Assembly: GCA_030637925.1 (NCBI GenBank)
Contig: DAOWFR010000065.1
Span: forward strand, 1-7,082
Source: Methanobacteriota archaeon
GTDB lineage: Archaea; Nanobdellota; Nanobdellia; Woesearchaeales; SM23-78
Direction: 5' to 3'
DNA length: 7,082 nt
Positions within the stretch are counted from its first letter, which is position 1; each line of letters starts with the position of its first letter. This document shows positions 1 through 5,141 of the stretch, piece after piece. The translations under genes and the position numbers were made by a program. The notes beneath the pieces are model-generated. The model was not told the origin of the DNA. It did no database searches and saw only the letters and a list, made by a program, of their open reading frames with translations.

Positions 1-1
1 A

Positions 2-490
2 GGAGGAAGCAATAGTGCTGCTCACTCTGCTCTTCTTCTGAGCAGGTTTGCAAAAAAAGTCTTTATTATCTATAGAAAACAGGAAATAAGAGCTGAGCCT
101 GTGCTAAAGGACAGGATTAACCAGACAAAGAACATTGAGATTATTAATAACACTAATGTAATAGAGGTTAAGGGCTCAAAGTTTGTTGAAAAAGTAATGC
201 TTGACAATGTATATAAAGGAAAAAAAGAATTAGTGCTTGATGCATTATTTGTTGAGATAGGAAGTGTTCCTAACTCTGCAATTGCAAAGCAGCTAGGAAT
301 AAGGCTTACACAGAGCAATGAGATAATAGTTAATGCTCAGTGCGAGACCAATATAAAAGGTGTTTATGCTGCTGGTGATGTTACCAATACTGTGCTTAGG
401 CAAGGCATCGTGGGTGCTAGCCAAGGAGCCATAGCTGCTAGCAGTGCTTATCAGTTTGTAACAGGTAAGAGAGCAGTAGGAAGCTGGTAA
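2..490 (+). CDS. trxB: Thioredoxin reductase, C-terminal part (5' end outside window)
   Basis: FAD- and NADPH-dependent flavoenzyme that reduces thioredoxin in the cytoplasm. The open frame has no start in the window and begins directly in the NADPH-binding loop, GGSNSA at 2-19 (family norm GGGNSA or GGGNTA). The 2'-phosphate pocket reads Y-R-K-Q-E-I-R at 71-91, matching HRRDGFR of the bacterial enzyme with both outer arginines kept and the middle one changed to Lys, so NADPH use is likely. The C-terminal FAD motif GVYAAGDVT lies around 359-385. The redox-active CxxC and the N-terminal FAD-binding region would lie upstream, off the window. About 162 residues are visible, roughly half of the usual length of about 310. 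Thioredoxin follows after 16 bases, which supports the assignment. A broader flavin disulfide reductase role is possible but less likely. Confidence 0.93.
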   Translation, partial: GGSNSAAHSALLLSRFAKKVFIIYRKQEIRAEPVLKDRINQTKNIEIINNTNVIEVKGSKFVEKVMLDNVYKGKKELVLDALFVEIGSVPNSAIAKQLGIRLTQSNEIIVNAQCETNIKGVYAAGDVTNTVLRQGIVGASQGAIAASSAYQFVTGKRAVGSW

Positions 491-506
491 TATAAGGAGT
501 GGTGTA

Positions 507-818
507 ATGATAACTGAGCTTAATGCAGATAACTTTGAGGAGAAGACAAAGCAGGGAAATGCAATCATAGATTTCCATGCTGACTGGTGTGGCCCGTGTA
601 AAATAATGGAGCCAGTCTTTGAGAAGCTAAGCAATGAGTTCAAGAACATTAATTTCTTTAAAGTCAATGTTGATAATAATCAGAAAATAGCAGCTATTTA
701 TGCTGTGAGAAGCATACCCACAATTGTTTTTTTAAAGGATGATAAAGAGATTGGCAGGGTTATAGGGCTTGTTTATGAGGATGAGTTCAAGAACAAGATA
801 AAAGAGGCTTTTAAGTGA
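507..818 (+). CDS. trxA: Thioredoxin
   Basis: Small cytoplasmic protein disulfide reductase of 103 residues, close to the usual length. The active site W27-C28-G-P-C31 is intact, D22 corresponds to the buried Asp, and the cis-proline loop R-S-I-P71-T faces the active site. No signal peptide is seen, so it acts in the cytoplasm. A strong Shine-Dalgarno site (AAGGAG at 494-499) sits 7 bases before the ATG and only 16 bases after the reductase stop, so the two are probably one operon and redox partners. The gene ends with TGA before an AT-rich gap that carries the lgt promoter. Confidence 0.97.
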   Translation: MITELNADNFEEKTKQGNAIIDFHADWCGPCKIMEPVFEKLSNEFKNINFFKVNVDNNQKIAAIYAVRSIPTIVFLKDDKEIGRVIGLVYEDEFKNKIKEAFK

Positions 819-832
819 GTTATTAAGTAACA

Positions 833-842
833 TTTTTATAAT
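833..842 (+). promoter_or_regulatory. TATA-like promoter element for lgt
   Basis: TTTTTATAAT in the 48-base gap between thioredoxin and lgt. Its centre is about 29 bases before the GTG start of lgt, close to the usual archaeal TATA-to-transcription-start distance. No Shine-Dalgarno site precedes the GTG, so a leaderless lgt transcript is the simplest reading. No clear BRE is seen; the assignment rests on position and composition. Confidence 0.5.
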
Positions 843-866
843 CCTTGTTATTTTTCTATATGTAAA

Positions 867-1637
867 GTGTTTTTTCATAATATAAACCCTGTCCTAGTAA
901 GCATTGGTCCTCTTGAGATAAGGTACTATGGTCTTGTATATGCTATTGGCTTTATTATAACCTATTTTCTTCTTAGAAGCCTTGCAAAGAAAGGAAGAAT
1001 AAAGAATTTTACTCCTGACAAGGCAGATGTTTTTACACTATATCTTATTCTTGGAGCAATAATTGGTGCAAGACTCTTATTATTTGTTTTTTACTATCCA
1101 AAGACTTTTATTACTAACCCTTTGGAAGTCTTAATGATATGGCAAGGTGGTATGAGTTTTCATGGAGGACTGATAGGAGCAGTTGTTGCAGGATTAATCT
1201 TTTGTAGAAAGTACAAAGTTAAGTTTTACAAATTAGCAGACTTTCTTATGCTGCCACTAGCTTTTTTCTTGTTCATAGGCAGGATTGCTAATTTTATTAA
1301 TGGAGAGCTTGTAGGAATAAAGACAAATATGCCTTGGTGTGTTGTGTTCAAGGATTATGATGGGTGCAGGCATCCAAGCCAGTTATACGAAGCCCTAAAG
1401 AATCTGGTTATATTCTTTACTCTTCTCTTCCTTTACACAAAAAAGAAACTAAAAGATGGAATAATTTTCTGGGGTTTTGTATTAATGTATGGTGTTCTAA
1501 GATTCATAGTTACTTTCTGGCGTGAAGACTTAAGAGTATTGGGGTTAAGCATAAGCCAGTATTTAAACATATTAATGGTTATAGTTAGTGTTTATTTCCT
1601 TTATAGAATACAAAGAAATAAAAAGAGTAAAGAGTAA
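867..1637 (+). CDS. lgt: Prolipoprotein diacylglyceryl transferase (Lgt)
   Basis: Polytopic membrane enzyme that moves a diacylglyceryl group from phosphatidylglycerol to the lipobox cysteine of exported prolipoproteins. The product has 256 residues with about seven hydrophobic segments. Family landmarks are present in order: Y21 (E. coli Y26), H99-G-G (H103), the signature G-R139-I-A-N142-F-I-N-G-E147 followed by G150 (R143, N146, E151, G154), R-H-P-S-Q-L-Y-E at 168-175, and R212 (R239). The equivalent of E. coli Glu243 is T216. The start is GTG at 867: ATG at 860 is followed at once by a stop, and the N-terminus from 867 fits the family (I-x-x-G-P-L-x-I-R-Y-Y-G). Lgt is a bacterial hallmark and most archaea lack it, so transfer from bacteria is plausible. 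A short gap leads to the ASCH-like gene. Confidence 0.94.
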   Translation: MFFHNINPVLVSIGPLEIRYYGLVYAIGFIITYFLLRSLAKKGRIKNFTPDKADVFTLYLILGAIIGARLLLFVFYYPKTFITNPLEVLMIWQGGMSFHGGLIGAVVAGLIFCRKYKVKFYKLADFLMLPLAFFLFIGRIANFINGELVGIKTNMPWCVVFKDYDGCRHPSQLYEALKNLVIFFTLLFLYTKKKLKDGIIFWGFVLMYGVLRFIVTFWREDLRVLGLSISQYLNILMVIVSVYFLYRIQRNKKSKE

Positions 1638-1646
1638 TGATTGGCC

Positions 1647-1931
1647 ATGAAAATTGAAAAGAAAGTTAAACGCAAATACTTTAAAGACGTAGCTGATGGT
1701 AGAAAGAGGTTTGAAGTTAGACTAGCTGATTTTGAGTCTAAGCCAGGTGATATTCTTGTATTAAAAGAGCAGAATGATGAAACTGATGAGTTGACAGGTA
1801 GGGAGTTAGAATGCGAAATACTTTACAAGTTCAACATTAAAGATATTGAAAAGTTTTATACAAAAGAAGATATTGGAAAACATGGTTTAGTCATTCTTGC
1901 TATTAGAAAAAGTTATAAACATGAAAACTAA
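1647..1931 (+). CDS. Small ASCH/PUA-like domain protein (DUF3850-like)
   Basis: A 94-residue soluble protein whose whole length matches an ASCH-type PUA-like fold. The defining G-x-K-x-x-E-x-R motif is exact: G18-R-K20-R-F-E23-V-R25. It is followed by the usual P-G-D-x-L-V-L strand (33-39) and the closing G-L-V-I-L-A-I-R strand near the C-terminus. ASCH domains are thought to bind RNA or nucleotide ligands; the role of this member is unknown. The start is uncertain between TTG at 1641 and ATG at 1647, two codons apart; ATG is chosen because the family-like sequence begins there and TTG starts are rare. It lies 9 bases after the lgt stop, so co-transcription is likely, and it precedes the triosephosphate isomerase gene. 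Confidence 0.75.
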   Translation: MKIEKKVKRKYFKDVADGRKRFEVRLADFESKPGDILVLKEQNDETDELTGRELECEILYKFNIKDIEKFYTKEDIGKHGLVILAIRKSYKHEN

Positions 1932-1941
1932 ATATAAAATA

Positions 1942-1973
1942 AATAATTAATCGGCCTACGGCGTCTAAAAAGA
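1942..1973 (+). repeat. Intergenic repeat element, copy 1 (before tpiA)
   Basis: An AT-rich half (AATAATTAAT) is followed by a GC-rich core (CGGCCTACGGCG, 1952-1963) and then TCTAAAAAGAGG, which runs into the Shine-Dalgarno site of triosephosphate isomerase. Bases 1942-1963 match 4918-4939 at 20 of 22 positions, with two transitions. With a one-base gap the likeness continues to the ribosome binding site. The GC-rich core stands out in AT-rich spacer DNA. It does not form a good hairpin by itself. A shared regulatory or promoter role is possible but unproven. Confidence 0.7.
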
Positions 1974-1980
1974 GGTTAAA

Positions 1981-2646
1981 ATGCATAGAGCAAAACCAAT
2001 AATTATTATCAACTTCAAGACTTATCCTAACAGTATTGGAGAGAATGCTGTAAGGCTTGCAAAGTTCTGTGAAAAAGTTGCTTTTGAAACAGGAATAGAT
2101 ATAAGAGTGGCTGTTTCTGCACCTGATATTTATCCTGTGAGCAAAGCAGTTAGTATTCCTGTGTATGCAGAGCATGTAGACCCTTATCCTCCTGGCAGGC
2201 ATACTGGGAGTGTGCTTCCAGAAGAGGTTAAGAGTGCAGGAGCAACAGGAACCCTGCTTAATCATTCAGAGCACCAAATACCTATGGAACAACTAGAAGA
2301 CAGTATTACCAGAGCTTCTAAGCTAAGCCTTGTGACTGTTGTGTGCGCTGACATTCCTAGTAAGGCAGAAGAGATTGCAAAGATGAAGCCTGACTTCATA
2401 GCAGTAGAGCCTCCAGAGCTGATAGGAGGAGAGGTTAGTGTGAGCAAGGCAGAGCCAGAGATAATAACTAAAAGTGTGGACTTAGTAAAGAAAAAACATA
2501 ATATAAAACTCCTTGTGGGTGCTGGTATTAAAACAAGAGAAGATGTTGTTAAAGCCTTGGACCTAGGAGCAGACGGAGTATTAATAGCTTCTGGAGTAGA
2601 TTTAGCACAAGACCCTGAGAAAGCTTTAAGAGAATTATTGCCTTAA
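1981..2646 (+). CDS. tpiA: Triosephosphate isomerase (archaeal short type)
   Basis: Interconverts dihydroxyacetone phosphate and glyceraldehyde 3-phosphate in the cytoplasm (glycolysis and gluconeogenesis). The 221-residue length fits the compact archaeal form rather than the bacterial and eukaryotic form of about 250; archaeal members are usually tetramers. The catalytic set is complete: N11-x-K13 near the N-terminus, H95 in L-L-N-H-S-E-H, and E143 in V-E-P-P-E-L-I-G, which also begins the mobile phosphate loop. The C-terminal phosphate-binding strands V-G-A-G-I (179-183) and G-V-L-I-A-S-G (199-205) are present. AGAGG at 1971-1975 gives a good Shine-Dalgarno site before the ATG. It is the last forward gene of the block, with the surface-protein set converging 14 bases beyond its stop. 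Confidence 0.96.
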   Translation: MHRAKPIIIINFKTYPNSIGENAVRLAKFCEKVAFETGIDIRVAVSAPDIYPVSKAVSIPVYAEHVDPYPPGRHTGSVLPEEVKSAGATGTLLNHSEHQIPMEQLEDSITRASKLSLVTVVCADIPSKAEEIAKMKPDFIAVEPPELIGGEVSVSKAEPEIITKSVDLVKKKHNIKLLVGAGIKTREDVVKALDLGADGVLIASGVDLAQDPEKALRELLP

Positions 2647-2649
2647 ACC

Positions 2650-2660
2650 ATGTTTTTTCT
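2650..2660 (+). terminator. Possible T-rich terminator after tpiA
   Basis: The 14-base gap between two convergent stop codons contains GTTTTTTCT on the plus strand. Archaeal RNA polymerase stops at T-runs, and the run sits just after the tpiA stop. There is no hairpin, and it can serve only the forward direction. Weak evidence. Confidence 0.35.
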
Positions 2661-3206
2661 CTACCTAACATTAACATGTAGTTTTTGAATATCACCATAC
2701 CTAATGGGCACAAGAAGATTAGTTACATTTTTAATATATACATAAACATCAAATATATAGGTACCAGTCTCGCCGTTTCTAGGAATAGTGATTCTTATAG
2801 GTGTAAAGTATTGCTCATTATTCTTAATCTTAATATTAAAAATATAGTTAGGTGGATCATACCCTCTTTCATACAAGACTTCTGGGTCAACACCACCAAG
2901 AATATCAACTCTTTCAACCCTTAGGGAGAAATTATTGTCATAGCCAAGCTCATTACTAATAGAAAGAGAGAAACCAGCATGGTCTCCTCTGTTAATAGTA
3001 ACAACACCAGGATAGGTTGCTACAAGCGTTCCTTCACTCATAACCCTTTCTAACTGTCTCTTATGATAATCATCAACATCCTTTTTCATCTTGTCAGCAC
3101 TACTAATAAAATCTCCTATGAGCTTAATGCCAATACCAAGAAGAACAATACATATTATGAGCACAACAAGAAAGTTAATGCCTAGCTGGATAGTTGCTCT
3201 TTTCAT
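2661..3206 (-). CDS. Pilin-like membrane-anchored surface protein B
   Basis: Function not recognised. The 181-residue product has a short positive N-terminus, M-K-R-A, then T-I-Q-L-G-I-N leading into one hydrophobic segment (about 10-32). A short charged, probably helical stretch (about 37-57) leads to a beta-rich external domain. The stretch T-I-P-R-N-G-E-T-G-T-Y-I-F-D-V-Y-V-Y near the C-terminus resembles the last strands of Ig-like domains of archaeal surface proteins. K-R-A followed by T-I-Q fits a class III (prepilin-type) signal with cleavage after A4, though the usual G-Q-x-x-x-E form is not present. The ATG at 3206 has an AAAGG site 9 bases upstream. The same N-terminal pattern occurs in the protein starting at 4161. 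The only cysteine, C19, is inside the membrane segment and has no lipobox. Confidence 0.7.
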   Translation of the reverse strand: MKRATIQLGINFLVVLIICIVLLGIGIKLIGDFISSADKMKKDVDDYHKRQLERVMSEGTLVATYPGVVTINRGDHAGFSLSISNELGYDNNFSLRVERVDILGGVDPEVLYERGYDPPNYIFNIKIKNNEQYFTPIRITIPRNGETGTYIFDVYVYIKNVTNLLVPIRYGDIQKLHVNVR

Positions 3207-3249
3207 AATAAAAACCTTTATGAATTAGATTAAGTATTAATAAAATATT

Positions 3250-3272
3250 AAAAATATTAAAATAATATTTTT
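3250..3272 (-). other. AT-only perfect inverted repeat after the 78-residue gene
   Basis: AAAAATATT (3250-3258) and AATATTTTT (3264-3272) are exact reverse complements separated by 5 bases. The hairpin begins at the base next to the stop codon of the reverse-strand gene at 3273-3509. It could aid termination or mRNA processing between genes of the set, or be a by-product of extreme AT content. The same stretch could also hold a TATA element for the gene starting at 3206. Confidence 0.4.
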
Positions 3273-3509
3273 CTATTTTCTCCCTAAAAAGGAATACTCT
3301 TTTACAAGTATTATCATGAAGATCATTAAGAGTATTGCTCCTGCTGCAAGGAGTAGCAAGCCATAGCCAAGGCTTTCCTTAAAAGTTATCATCTTGTAAA
3401 AGCCAAAAGCCATAATACCAACCCCTAACCATAAGAACTTGTCTAGTACAAGCTTCATAATATCAAATTCTTCTTCATGAGTCATCTGCCTTTTCATTTG
3501 TTTTGCCAT
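3273..3509 (-). CDS. Small two-helix membrane protein
   Basis: Function not recognised. The 78-residue product has a polar, Met- and Lys-rich N-terminus (1-24) and two hydrophobic helices, about 25-43 and 48-69, joined by a short loop (T-F-K-E-S). A short basic tail ends in L-G-R-K. Both ends probably face the cytoplasm, following the positive-inside rule. The start is ATG at 3509, three codons inside the longest open frame: the GTG at 3518 lies within the sequence AGGGGTGAT, which is a fine Shine-Dalgarno site for that ATG. It starts 13 bases after the stop of the gene at 3523-4161 and lies between two pilin-like proteins, so an assembly, anchoring or accessory role in that surface system is possible. 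This rests on context only. Confidence 0.7.
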   Translation of the reverse strand: MAKQMKRQMTHEEEFDIMKLVLDKFLWLGVGIMAFGFYKMITFKESLGYGLLLLAAGAILLMIFMIILVKEYSFLGRK

Positions 3510-3522
3510 GAATATCACCCCT

Positions 3523-4161
3523 TTATCTCTCTACATTAACTACTATTTGTTGTGAGACAGGTGCTGGGTCATCAGGGTCAACGCAAGAACGGACATTAGT
3601 ACCGCGTTTGTCTGACCTCCACTTTCCTGCTATAACAGTGCATATATAACTTCCAGTATTTACTGATGCATTAACTGATACTATTGCCATGTAACCTGCG
3701 TCTGTAGCTACAGGGATGGTTTGTGGAGAGGTACGGATTGCTATGGTGGGATCGTAGGGGTAGGTTGGATTATTAAGACATTTATAATCAGGGTAGGAAT
3801 AGTGGAGAGGGTCGTAAAGTGGATCTCTTGGCGGCCATGCTTCCTGACCATCCGGGTCTATGCAGTTAACTAATTCCAGACTAATTGGATCAGACGGATT
3901 GAACTTATCATTAAACACACTAACTGTTAAACTCTCCTGCCTGCCTGCCTTGACAGTAACCTCTTTAGTCTCAAATATTATAGGAGTAACAATGTCTGCA
4001 TGAAAAGGTAGGTCTGTCCTGTCAATAATAGCACTATACTTAGCTCCGCTCTGTCTAAAGAGTCCTGTTATAAAACTCATAGCCAGGCCCAGGACAGCCA
4101 AGGCTATTATTAAAATAACAATTGCATTAATACCAAGCTGCATAGAAGCTTTCTTTTTCAT
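3523..4161 (-). CDS. Pilin-like membrane-anchored surface protein A, four external Cys
   Basis: Function not recognised. The 212-residue product starts M-K-K-K-A, then S-M-Q-L-G-I-N and one hydrophobic helix (about 11-34), followed by a large external domain. The pattern K-A followed by S-M-Q fits a class III signal with cleavage after A5, as in the protein at 2661-3206. The external part has beta-like stretches (V-T-V-K-A-G-R-Q-E-S-L-T-V-S-V-F-N; A-S-V-N-T-G-S-Y-I-C-T-V-I) and an insert rich in Pro, Tyr and Asp (about 100-140). Its four cysteines, C100, C128, C174 and C193, could form two disulfides. The start is ATG at 4161: GTG at 4170 overlaps the GAGAGGTG ribosome binding site. First gene of the reverse set, with its own promoter near 4228-4246. 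Confidence 0.72.
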   Translation of the reverse strand: MKKKASMQLGINAIVILIIALAVLGLAMSFITGLFRQSGAKYSAIIDRTDLPFHADIVTPIIFETKEVTVKAGRQESLTVSVFNDKFNPSDPISLELVNCIDPDGQEAWPPRDPLYDPLHYSYPDYKCLNNPTYPYDPTIAIRTSPQTIPVATDAGYMAIVSVNASVNTGSYICTVIAGKWRSDKRGTNVRSCVDPDDPAPVSQQIVVNVER

Positions 4162-4227
4162 TATAAACACCTCTCTTTTTATTTATTTATGGTATTTTGA
4201 CTATTTAATCCTTATTCTGAGATTTAA

Positions 4228-4246
4228 GGTATTTAAAGGTTTCGAA
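4228..4246 (-). promoter_or_regulatory. BRE/TATA promoter of the surface-protein set
   Basis: Read on the minus strand the site is TTCGAAACC-TTTAAATACC: a purine-rich BRE-like stretch (CGAAA) just before a good TATA box (TTTAAATA). The predicted transcript start falls near 4208, giving a leader of about 45-50 bases before the ATG at 4161 with its GAGAGGTG ribosome binding site. Confidence 0.62.
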
Positions 4247-4270
4247 AATTTCAGTAAGTTGAAATAAATA

Positions 4271-4285
4271 GTAAGCTTTATAAAT
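4271..4285 (+). promoter_or_regulatory. TATA box promoter of the S19e operon
   Basis: GCTTTATAAAT is a near-consensus archaeal TATA box. The predicted transcript start is near 4306, giving a leader of about 60 bases. The leader holds AACCT (4302-4306) and AGGTT (4314-4318), a 5-bp inverted repeat. A second, weaker candidate, ATTTATAT at 4336-4343, would give an almost leaderless transcript, but a Shine-Dalgarno site (GAGGTT, 4355-4360) before the ATG favours the upstream box. Confidence 0.55.
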
Positions 4286-4367
4286 CCTTTATCCACCCTT
4301 TAACCTGGTTTAGAGGTTCTGTAAGCAAGTATCATATTTATATGACTAAAGAGCGAGGTTTATACTC

Positions 4368-4919
4368 ATGAGAGTTTCAAAACAAGAACTAGTAAGTGCA
4401 TTGGCACAAGAGCTCAAGTCCTTGCTTAAAAAGCCTGAATGGGCTGACTTTGTAAAGACAGGAATGCACAAGGAAAGACCGCCTATGAATCATGATTGGT
4501 GGTATGCAAGAGCAGGCAGTATATTATTAAAGGTTAAGAGACTTGGACCTATAGGTGTTTCTAAGCTTAGAACCAAGTATGGCGGTAAAAAGAATCGTGG
4601 TGTGAAGCCTGAGAGGTTTTACAGAGGCTCTGGAAGCATTATTAGGAAGCTTCTTCAGCAACTGGAGAGTGCTGGTTTATTAAAACAAGAGGCTAAAGGC
4701 AGGCATAAAGGCAGAGTGCTGACTCCTAAAGCATATTCATTAATAGCTAAGAGTGCCAAGGCAGTTGATAAGCCAAAACCCAAAGTAAGTATTGAAAAGC
4801 CAAAACCTGTGCCAAAGGCACCTGTAAAGGAAGAGCCTAAAAAAGTTGAAATTAAAAAAGAACCTGAAGAGAAAGTAGAAGTTAAGAAAGAAGAGACAAA
4901 GGTTGAAATTAAAAAATAA
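4368..4919 (+). CDS. rps19e: Ribosomal protein S19e (eS19) with charged C-terminal tail
   Basis: Small-subunit protein of archaea and eukaryotes, located in the head of the 30S subunit. The core (1 to about 131) is typical: K-K-P-E-W-A-D-F-V-K-T-G (21-32), R-P-P-M-N-H-D-W-W-Y-A-R-A (37-49), then the highly conserved basic stretch 60-90 with G-P-I-G-V-S-K-L-R, Y-G-G-K-K-N-R-G and R-G-S-G-S, followed by I-R-K-L-L-Q-Q-L-E and L-T-P-K-A. The family is normally about 145-150 residues. Here it has 183, because residues from about 133 form a Lys/Glu/Pro-rich tail, likely disordered. The ATG at 4368 has GAGGTT 8 bases upstream. First gene of S19e-L39e-L31e. Confidence 0.97.
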   Translation: MRVSKQELVSALAQELKSLLKKPEWADFVKTGMHKERPPMNHDWWYARAGSILLKVKRLGPIGVSKLRTKYGGKKNRGVKPERFYRGSGSIIRKLLQQLESAGLLKQEAKGRHKGRVLTPKAYSLIAKSAKAVDKPKPKVSIEKPKPVPKAPVKEEPKKVEIKKEPEEKVEVKKEETKVEIKK

Positions 4920-4950
4920 TAATTAATTGGCCTGCGGCGCTAAAAAAGGA
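4918..4950 (+). repeat. Intergenic repeat element, copy 2 (before rpl39e)
   Basis: AATAATTAAT and TGGCCTGCGGCG, then CTAAAAAAGGAG, which includes the Shine-Dalgarno site of L39e. Bases 4918-4939 match 1942-1963 at 20 of 22 positions. This copy overlaps the last two bases of the S19e stop codon and fills nearly the whole 39-base gap. The distance from the element to the downstream ATG is almost the same in both copies (41 and 39 bases), which suggests a function tied to expression of the next gene. Confidence 0.7.
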
Positions 4951-4958
4951 GTAAAAAA

Positions 4959-5132
4959 ATGTCAAGGTACAAGCCAAGAGCAAAGAAGAAGAGACTCATA
5001 AAGAAAGGAGAGCAGGCCAAGTGGGCTCCTTTTTGGACAGTGCCTAAGATTTATGGTAAGAACAGGAGGATTCATCCTGGAAGACATACTGTTGTTAAGA
5101 GGAACTGGAGAAGAGTCAAGACAAAAGCATAG
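4959..5132 (+). CDS. rpl39e: Ribosomal protein L39e (eL39), slightly enlarged
   Basis: Large-subunit protein that lines the nascent-peptide exit tunnel in archaea and eukaryotes. The 57-residue product begins M-S-R-Y-K-P-R-A-K-K-K-R-L and shows the family landmarks A-P24-F-W26 (P-x-W in the family) and the C-terminal N-W50-R-R-V-K. It is very basic, as expected. The family is usually about 51 residues; the extra ones lie between the central P-x-W and the final W-R-R, around I-Y-G-K-N-R-R-I-H-P-G-R-H-T. The start is supported by AAGGAG at 4947-4952, 6 bases upstream of the ATG. L31e starts 9 bases after its stop, and the L31e ribosome binding site overlaps this stop codon. Confidence 0.9.
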   Translation: MSRYKPRAKKKRLIKKGEQAKWAPFWTVPKIYGKNRRIHPGRHTVVKRNWRRVKTKA

Positions 5133-5141
5133 GAGTAGAGA

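Noticed and set aside
293..667. Minus-strand open frame across trxB and trxA
   Set aside because: It covers conserved redox genes including the WCGPC active site and has no independent support.
1773..1795. C/D box guide RNA suggested by ATGATGA followed by CTGATGA
   Set aside because: The boxes are too close for a guide region and lie in the middle of a good coding sequence.
1952..1963. GC-rich core of the repeat element as a hairpin terminator
   Set aside because: CGGCCTACGGCG does not self-pair into a usable stem, and no T-run follows on the plus strand.
2685..2924. Open frame on the plus strand opposite surface protein B
   Set aside because: No ribosome binding site or recognisable domain; composition fits a shadow of the minus-strand gene, which has a signal-like N-terminus and an external domain.
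2661..3206. Surface protein B as an Lgt lipoprotein substrate because of C19
   Set aside because: C19 is preceded by L-I-I and is buried in the hydrophobic segment; there is no [LVI]-[AST]-[GA]-C lipobox.
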